Assembly (NCBI GenBank): GCA_049297695.1
Contig: JBAQUT010000036.1
Location: 7,622-71,621 of the forward strand
Direction: 5' to 3'
From: JACKLD01 sp049297695
GTDB taxonomy: Bacteria > Pseudomonadota > Alphaproteobacteria > UBA2136 > UBA6156
DNA length: 64,000 nucleotides
Position 1 is the first letter of the stretch. Every line of letters begins with the position of its first letter. The notes under the pieces were generated by a model. That model saw nothing but the letters and a program-made list of their open reading frames with translations, was not told the DNA's origin and ran no database searches. Below are positions 58,797 to 64,000 of this stretch, one piece after another. Position numbers and translations under genes: made by a program.

Positions 58797-59516
58797 CTAC
58801 GGCAGTTGCCCACCCAAAAGGTTCAGTTCTTTCTTGCGGGTTTTAAAATCAGGCAGGGTGTGTTCCACCAAAGCCCAAAAGCGTGGGCCGTGGTTTTTAT
58901 GCGGTACGTGGGCCAGTTCGTGCACAATCACGTAGTCAATCAGGTGGGGCGGAGTGAGCATCAGCCGCCATGTGAACATCAGGCGGTTGGCGGCACTGCA
59001 ACTGCCCCAACGTCGTGCGGCGCTGCCGATGCGGATGCTGGTGTACGACAAGTTCATCACCTTCGCCCAATGGGCCACACGGGTTTCAAAATAATGTATC
59101 GCTTGGGCTTTGATCCATGCCGTTACAATAGGTGCCACGGGGCCGCGACGTGTGTGGATTTCAAGAATATCTCCCTTCCGTACCACGCGAGCGGGTTTTT
59201 GGGTTTTGATAACCTGAAGCTGCAAAGGCCCTTCCACAAACGGCAGCACGGAACCGTGCCGAAAGGCGAGCTTGGGGGCAGGGGGCGGTTTGCAGAAATG
59301 TTTCAAAATCCATGCGGCGCGGCGCTCTAAAATATCCAAACACATGGATGTGCTCGCACGTATCGGGGCCCGTAACACAATGCCTTCGCGGGGGACAACA
59401 CGGTAGCTGATAGACCTGCGGCGTTGGGCGCTGCGTTGAAGGGTATAGGGCACGGGTGTGCCACCCAGAACGATATGGCCGTGGAGGGGAAGAGGAGTAG
59501 CTTTGCGGAACAGCAT
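58797..59516 (-). CDS. YgjP-like (DUF45) metallopeptidase
   Basis: 239 residues from MLFRKATPL. The zinc motif is HELAH in DYVIVHELAHVPHKNHGPRFW, with the third ligand His in KNHG. Family members are small cytosolic metallopeptidases near DNA-restriction or housekeeping genes; substrate unknown. Convergent with the MCP gene. Confidence 0.85.
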   Translation of the reverse strand: MLFRKATPLPLHGHIVLGGTPVPYTLQRSAQRRRSISYRVVPREGIVLRAPIRASTSMCLDILERRAAWILKHFCKPPPAPKLAFRHGSVLPFVEGPLQLQVIKTQKPARVVRKGDILEIHTRRGPVAPIVTAWIKAQAIHYFETRVAHWAKVMNLSYTSIRIGSAARRWGSCSAANRLMFTWRLMLTPPHLIDYVIVHELAHVPHKNHGPRFWALVEHTLPDFKTRKKELNLLGGQLP

Positions 59517-59589
59517 GGGGCTACTGTAGCAGGATGAGAGGGAAAACAAAAACCCCCTGAGAGGGTCCTTTCTTTTTGTTATACGAGGC

Positions 59590-60762
59590 TTATAAACCCA
59601 AAAGTTTGGCCAAGTGCTGGGTTTTGATTCCAAAGCTCGTTTGAATATGCTGAATGGCCGCCAAGGCTTTTGAGTTATCTCCACCGCGTGTTTTGCTGGC
59701 CACAATCATCACATTTTTGGGTGTGTGTGCATCGGAAATGAACTCAAAAACATGGGTTGAGTACCCCTTGAATTGCAATAGGTGAGCGCGTAGGCTGTCG
59801 GTGAGCATCTCGGCCATACGCTCGGCGTAGGTGCCATATTGCAGCATGAAGGAAAGCGGGTGGTTGGCGGAGATAACCATTTCACGACGTACCTGCTTGT
59901 GGCAGCATGGTGCCACGATAATAAGCTCAGCCTTTGCCTCAATCGCTTTGAATAAGGCGTCATCGGTGGCGGTGTCGCAGGCATGCAGGGCAATAACAAC
60001 GTCGGTTCCTGCGCAGTTGTAATCGGCAATAGAGCCTTCGACGAACCGCAATCCGGCAAAGCCAGATTCGCGGGCGATGGTGTTGCCGAAAGCAACAAGC
60101 TCTTTGCGGAATTCGACTCCAACCATCTCGGCCTTCAGCTTCATGGTATTGACCACGTGGTCGTACAACGCAAAGGTAAGGTAGCCTTTTCCTGCACCCA
60201 TGTCGGCAATGCGGAGAGTGTCTTTGGGGGGTAACTTTTTAATGAGTCCGTCCACGATTTCGATGTATTTGTTGATCTGCCGGAATTTGTCGTGTGCGTT
60301 TTTAAAAACAGTGCCGTTGGCATCGGTTAGGCCCAACGCGTGCAAGTAAGGTTTGCCGGCGGTTGCGGCCACGATGTGGTTTTTGGCCTTGTTGTGGGAA
60401 AGGGCAGGGGCTGTCGTGACGGTTGCGGGATGACGGGTCACCTCGGGTTTTGCCATGTTCAAATTCAGTTGGAAATTACCCACCGTGGTAAACAGTTGGC
60501 CAAACTGGAAGGTTGTTCCCAGCATACCCCCTATCACGTCACGTGCGTCTTCCAGCGCATGGTTCTTCACGATATCGTTGGTTTTGTTATGGAATGTAAA
60601 ACTTAGCTTCAACGCCCGTTTAATCATGATGGGCCGTACGTCAACCGATTTCAAAACCCCAGCTGCGGCTGTCGGTTGGTTTAGGGTTAAGCGCACGAAG
60701 GTACCTGCCTGTAACGCGTCGGCAAGAGTATTGAACAGATTTTGACACGGAGGGTTGGGCAT
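59590..60762 (-). CDS. SAM-dependent methyltransferase
   Basis: 390 residues. Residues 175-300 hold a Rossmann methyltransferase core: IADMGAGKGYLTFALYDHV (motif I), VGVEFRKEL, and ALHACDTATDDAL. CCHKQVRREM and a long N-terminal region (TFHNKTNDIVKNH) are of the type seen in the METTL25-like/Methyltransf_32 family. The substrate is unknown, probably RNA. Upstream is tRNA-Pro on the same strand. Confidence 0.8.
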   Translation of the reverse strand: MPNPPCQNLFNTLADALQAGTFVRLTLNQPTAAAGVLKSVDVRPIMIKRALKLSFTFHNKTNDIVKNHALEDARDVIGGMLGTTFQFGQLFTTVGNFQLNLNMAKPEVTRHPATVTTAPALSHNKAKNHIVAATAGKPYLHALGLTDANGTVFKNAHDKFRQINKYIEIVDGLIKKLPPKDTLRIADMGAGKGYLTFALYDHVVNTMKLKAEMVGVEFRKELVAFGNTIARESGFAGLRFVEGSIADYNCAGTDVVIALHACDTATDDALFKAIEAKAELIIVAPCCHKQVRREMVISANHPLSFMLQYGTYAERMAEMLTDSLRAHLLQFKGYSTHVFEFISDAHTPKNVMIVASKTRGGDNSKALAAIQHIQTSFGIKTQHLAKLLGL

Positions 60763-60806
60763 AATTATTCCCTAAGAAATTTTTTATGTAATATTTTTGA
60801 AAGACT

Positions 60807-60883
<77 letters not shown>

Positions 60884-60893
60884 AACAGAGGCA

Positions 60894-60922
60894 GATGTAG
60901 TGTTATTTTGAAGTGAGGTCAA
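60894..60922 (-). promoter_or_regulatory. Promoter of tRNA-Pro
   Basis: On the minus strand TTGACC (60922-60917), 17 nt, TACATC (60899-60894), 10 nt before the tRNA. Confidence 0.6.
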
Positions 60923-60980
60923 GGTGCCTATGACAAGATTACGCTTTAAGTTTGTGTTGGCTTCGCCGTTTGAAAAGCGT

Positions 60981-61058
<78 letters not shown>

Positions 61059-61068
61059 AACAGGGTGA

Positions 61069-61097
61069 GGTATCGTGCGATTTTGAGAGAAGGTCAA
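61069..61097 (-). promoter_or_regulatory. Duplicate promoter of the pseudo-tRNA-Pro
   Basis: TTGACC (61097-61092), 17 nt, GATACC (61074-61069), duplicated together with the tRNA. Confidence 0.5.
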
Positions 61098-61137
61098 GTG
61101 TGGGCGATACGATTACGCGGTAAGCAGGGAAGATGCA

Positions 61138-61845
61138 TTACACGCTCACCCCAAACAACCGCCCAATGCCCGCCGTAATAGCCATGGCGAAGATACCCCA
61201 GCCCACCACGCGGGAGATGGAAGGGAGGAGGGGCGCGCCGCCTGTTTGGGCGCCCATGAAGCCCAACAAGCCCAAAGCGAACACCGTAACCGCCAATACG
61301 GTGGGGATAATGGCCGTAGCGGGGGCTAGCACGGCAGCCAGCAACGGAATGCCACCCGCAACCGTGAAGGTGGCGCCAGACGCCATTGCGGCTTGGAGCG
61401 GATTCGCGGCATGGATGTCGGAAATCCCCAGTTCATCGCGCACATGAGTGCCTAAGGCATCGTGTTTGGTAAGCTCTTTCGCTACGGTTTGGGCTGTTTT
61501 GGGGCTTAATCCACGGTGTTTGTAAATGGCCACCAGTTCGGCGAATTCCAGCTCGGGGTCGCTTTTTAAAGCGTTTTTTTCCCGCAAAATATCGGCGCTT
61601 TCAATGTCGGATTGGGAAGAGACAGACACATACTCTCCCGCCGCCATGGACATTGCCCCCGCTGCCAGCCCCGCCACCCCCGCCAGCAAAATAGCGCTGG
61701 TGGAAGAATCCGCTGCCGCCACCCCCATCAGTAACGACGATACGGACACAATGCCATCGTTGGCCCCCAACACGGCGGCACGCAACCAACCGCTGCGGGT
61801 AATAAAATGGGGTTCGTTGTCGTGGGCCGAGGGGAGCGAGGTCAT
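61138..61845 (-). CDS. VIT1/CCC1-family iron/manganese transporter
   Basis: 235 residues. Start with RSGWLRAAVLGANDGIVSVSSLLMG (first helix of the family), then AAGAMSMAAGEYVSVSSQSDIE, and two C-terminal helix pairs. The short cytosolic metal-binding domain (about 80-140) is present (REKNALKSDPELEFAEL). Moves Fe(II)/Mn(II) out of the cytoplasm. Confidence 0.88.
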   Translation of the reverse strand: MTSLPSAHDNEPHFITRSGWLRAAVLGANDGIVSVSSLLMGVAAADSSTSAILLAGVAGLAAGAMSMAAGEYVSVSSQSDIESADILREKNALKSDPELEFAELVAIYKHRGLSPKTAQTVAKELTKHDALGTHVRDELGISDIHAANPLQAAMASGATFTVAGGIPLLAAVLAPATAIIPTVLAVTVFALGLLGFMGAQTGGAPLLPSISRVVGWGIFAMAITAGIGRLFGVSV

Positions 61846-61952
61846 GGTTGGTTCTTTCTGTTCGTTCCAACTCTAGGCCGCTTAGGAAAAGCCGTCAAAT
61901 CCCTACAGCTTTCCACATTGACCGTCCTCCCTCAACGGCGTATGCACCTTAC

Positions 61953-62933
61953 ATGATGTGGAAAACCTGCCGTGGTGTATTGCTAATTTTGGGGATAGTG
62001 GCGTCGGCAGTGGCAGAAGAGCAGATTTTAACCCTGACCAGCGAGAACGACCTTTATACCTACACGGGCGATGCCTACTACACCAACGGCATGCGGGCCA
62101 GTTGGCTGGATGCCAGTTTTAGGCCGCCCGCGTTTGCCGAGGCGTTGGTGGAGCAGATTCCGTGGATGAACTCCACGGCCCCCATGTTGGTGAATTACAG
62201 TATTGGCCAAAGTATGTTCACGCCGCCGGATATTACGATTGCCGCCCCCCAACCCGCCGAGCGGCCGTGGGCAGGATTTTTATACGGCACCATGGGATTG
62301 GCCCAAGGCAACCGGGATGTGGTGGACGAGTTGGAGCTAACCGTGGGCTGGGTGGGGCCGGGGGCCATGGCCGAGCAGGCGCAAGAGTTTATTCATAACC
62401 TGTGGGCCTACCGCACCCCCAAAGGGTGGGATAACCAACTGGACGACGAACCCGCCCTGAACTTAGCCCTGCAACGCCGTTGGCCAACGTTTGGCGAGGT
62501 GGAGGTGATAGGCACGGCGTTTTACCTGTCTCCCCATATAGGCGCGGCCGTGGGGAACGTGGACACCCACGCGGCCGTGGGGGCCACCCTCCGTTGGGAC
62601 AGCGACGCCAGCGCCGTGGTGGATAACCCGCTGCGCGTGCGCCCAGCGCCCGCAGGTACGGGGTACTTTCAAACCCCGCAAACGCCTGTGTTCAGCCTGT
62701 TTGTGGGCGGCGAGGGGCGGGCAGTGGCCCATAACATCTTTTTGGATGGCAACACCTTTGGCAGCAGCCCCTGCGTACGCAAAAAGAACGTAGTGGCGGA
62801 TGTACAAGCGGGTATGATGCTGACGTACAAGCGCTTTCAGGTAGGTTACACCGCTGTGTACCGCATGCACGAGTTTTTTGGCCAAAAGAACGGCCAAGTG
62901 TTTGGTGCGGTGAGTTTGGCGGTAAAGTTTTAA
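61953..62933 (+). CDS. LpxR-like lipid A deacylase (DUF2219)
   Basis: 326 residues from MMWKTCRGV; signal peptide about 1-22. LpxR family markers: TSENDLYTYTGDAYYTNG near the mature N-terminus, RPWAGFLYGTMG, and EFIHNLWAYRTPKGWDNQLDDEPALNL with the catalytic His. The C-terminal residue Phe is for barrel insertion. Removes the 3'-O-acyl group of lipid A. Divergent from the VIT gene. Confidence 0.85.
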   Translation: MMWKTCRGVLLILGIVASAVAEEQILTLTSENDLYTYTGDAYYTNGMRASWLDASFRPPAFAEALVEQIPWMNSTAPMLVNYSIGQSMFTPPDITIAAPQPAERPWAGFLYGTMGLAQGNRDVVDELELTVGWVGPGAMAEQAQEFIHNLWAYRTPKGWDNQLDDEPALNLALQRRWPTFGEVEVIGTAFYLSPHIGAAVGNVDTHAAVGATLRWDSDASAVVDNPLRVRPAPAGTGYFQTPQTPVFSLFVGGEGRAVAHNIFLDGNTFGSSPCVRKKNVVADVQAGMMLTYKRFQVGYTAVYRMHEFFGQKNGQVFGAVSLAVKF

Positions 62934-62951
62934 CAAAACTGCACGTGCGGC

Positions 62952-62980
62952 TTGACATATGCCTCGCCCAACCCTACAAC
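62952..62980 (+). promoter_or_regulatory. Promoter of tRNA-Lys(TTT)
   Basis: TTGACA (62952-62957), 17 nt, TACAAC (62975-62980), 9 nt before the tRNA. Confidence 0.65.
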
Positions 62981-62989
62981 GCGCCCTGT

Positions 62990-63064
62990 GGGCCGTTAGC
63001 TCAGTGGTAGAGCAGCTGGCTTTTAACCAGTTGGTCGCAAGTTCGACCCTTGCACGGCCCACCA
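62990..63064 (+). tRNA. tRNA-Lys (anticodon TTT)
   Basis: 75 nt; acceptor GGGCCGT/ACGGCCC, anticodon loop CTTTTAA giving TTT, encoded ACCA. Confidence 0.95.
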
Positions 63065-63164
63065 TGTTTTTAATAAGCGTAATTTTATAGTGATTTTAAA
63101 AAGCAATTCATTTTTCTTAGGTGTATAAATGTGAGATATATGGTCTCCAGAGGAGTCAGATATC

Positions 63165-63596
63165 ATGAAATATATTGAAAATAACCTTATGAAAAATGAA
63201 GTTATTTTGTATAAGGCTACAGTTCATTGGTTTGTTTTTGTACCTGGATTATGCCTCATAGTATTAGGCTGTATGTTTCTAGATAGCTTTGGTTTATTTG
63301 TAATTGCTTATGGTTGTTATTCTTTTATAGGAGCGATAATTGCAAAGTTTACTACTGAATTGGCTATTACTTCACGTAGAATTATTGCAAAGTTTGGATT
63401 AATAAGACGTGAAACTATTGAATTAAATCATAATAAGGTTGAAAGTTTTAACATTCACCAAAGTGTTCTTGGTCGCATTCTAAATTTCGGCACACTCATT
63501 ATTTGTGGGACTGGCGGAGCAAAGACGCCTATTCCAATTATAGATTCACCTTTAGATTTTCGTAGAGAAGCAATGAAGGTCATAGACCCAATATGA
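63165..63596 (+). CDS. Bacterial PH-domain membrane protein
   Basis: 143 residues. Two helices (about 21-40 and 44-60), then a bPH2 domain: TTELAITSRRIIAKFGLIRRETIELNHNKVESFNIHQSVLGRILNFG. Function of the family is unknown. Strongly AT-rich, lodged between the two tRNA-Lys genes, and probably acquired. Confidence 0.82.
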   Translation: MKYIENNLMKNEVILYKATVHWFVFVPGLCLIVLGCMFLDSFGLFVIAYGCYSFIGAIIAKFTTELAITSRRIIAKFGLIRRETIELNHNKVESFNIHQSVLGRILNFGTLIICGTGGAKTPIPIIDSPLDFRREAMKVIDPI

Positions 63597-63605
63597 TGGG
63601 TAAAA

Positions 63606-63681
63606 TGGTGGGCCGTGCAGGATTCGAACCTGCGACCTACTGATTAAGAGTCAGCTGCTCTACCAACTGAGCTAACGGCCC
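63606..63681 (-). tRNA. tRNA-Lys (anticodon CTT)
   Basis: 76 nt; acceptor GGGCCGT/ACGGCCC, anticodon loop CTCTTAA giving CTT, encoded CCA. It faces tRNA-Lys(TTT) across the PH-domain gene. Confidence 0.95.
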
Positions 63682-63691
63682 GCACAGGGGG

Positions 63692-63720
63692 TGGATAGTG
63701 GGTTTGGTAAGGCCTGTCAA
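63692..63720 (-). promoter_or_regulatory. Promoter of tRNA-Lys(CTT)
   Basis: On the minus strand TTGACA (63720-63715), 17 nt, TATCCA (63697-63692). Confidence 0.65.
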
Positions 63721-63789
63721 GCAACCTGAAGGATATGGCCCAAAAACAACCAAGCCCCCGAAGGGGCCTGGAAGGCTAGCGTACCGCCG

Positions 63790-64000
63790 TTATTTCACGG
63801 GGATGTATTTCACCAGCAGGTGCGTGGCAAAGGCACCCAGCACGGGCACCAGCAAGCCACCGGTGGGGTCGGGCAGGGTGATACCCAGCAACCCGAACAC
63901 CACCACACCCAAACCGGCACCGTAGGCACCGATGATGGTGTCGATAACAACACCGTGGCTGGTATGTTTCAAACCTTTGGTAACGGCCAATCCAGTTACC
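63790..64000 (-). CDS. GlsB/YeaQ/YmgE-type membrane protein (partial)
   Basis: Open to the window edge; 70 residues seen. HTSHGVVIDTIIGAYGAGLGVVVFGLLGI is the family core (G-x2-G-Ax-x-G helix), followed by a second helix. Small inner-membrane protein of uncertain function, called transglycosylase-associated. The N-terminus is outside the window. Confidence 0.65.
   Translation of the reverse strand, partial: VTGLAVTKGLKHTSHGVVIDTIIGAYGAGLGVVVFGLLGITLPDPTGGLLVPVLGAFATHLLVKYIPVK

Overview
This window is about 64 kb of gene-dense, GC-rich proteobacterial chromosome. Several proteins point to an alphaproteobacterium, probably a deep branch: a monofunctional prephenate dehydratase whose ACT domain has ESY in place of ESRP, a FixNOQP-GHIS cluster, and alpha-type Nfu and CCA-enzyme motifs. 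Two traits do not fit a typical alphaproteobacterium: a one-piece tmRNA, where most members of the class have a two-piece one, and a cysteine-pair type heme A synthase. The assignment is an inference from motifs only.

Layout. 1-7.2 kb: end of a peptide-type ABC permease, a cell-wall amidase, tRNA-Met and tRNA-Asn, a DEAD-box helicase, small membrane proteins, tRNA-Ser, an aminotransferase and RlmJ. 7.2-11.3 kb: heme A and cytochrome oxidase assembly (ctaA, ctaB, ctaG) broken up by AT-rich genes, then a lipase-like hydrolase. 11.5-25.7 kb: dnaB, a diguanylate cyclase, a DsbD-type reductase, a large AsmA-like protein, pheA, PBP1A and TrhO. 25.7-35.4 kb: a GNAT gene beside tRNA-Arg, a prepilin peptidase, a short CCA-type nucleotidyltransferase, SCO1, yajC-secD-secF, an atypical SOD and a PIF1-like helicase. 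35.5-36.3 kb: tmRNA, tRNA-Val, tRNA-Tyr. 36.25-44.54 kb: an 8.3 kb integrative element in the 3' end of tRNA-Tyr, bounded by 56-bp direct repeats. 44.7-49.3 kb: flavoprotein, Nfu, tRNA-Thr, OmpW, and an FNR-type regulator. 49.3-56.9 kb: the complete cbb3 oxidase and maturation operon (ccoNOQP-GHIS), ending at that regulator. 57.1-58.8 kb: a split aerotaxis receptor, divergent from ccoN. 58.8-64 kb: a metallopeptidase, a methyltransferase, tRNA-Pro with a decayed duplicate, a VIT transporter, an LpxR-like deacylase, two tRNA-Lys genes and a bacterial PH protein.

How the genes work together. The microaerobic module is coherent. An FNR-type regulator with FNR-like DNA-contact residues (E..SR) ends the cco operon. 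TTGAT-N4-ATCAA sites lie in the ccoN/aerotaxis intergenic region and before ompW. The regulator has no FNR-style N-terminal cysteine cluster; instead a C-x2-C-x5-C-x3-C motif lies in its last 20 residues.

The integrative element carries a tyrosine recombinase, an AlpA-like protein, a RepA-like ATPase, umuD-umuC and unknown cargo. Its UmuD has lost both catalytic residues (Ser to Ala, Lys to Arg) while its UmuC polymerase site is intact. A structured, attenuator-like leader precedes a small secreted-protein gene in the element.

A second theme is repeated copying of tRNA 3' ends (Met, Arg, Tyr, Pro) next to the parent genes, often with AT-rich genes nearby.
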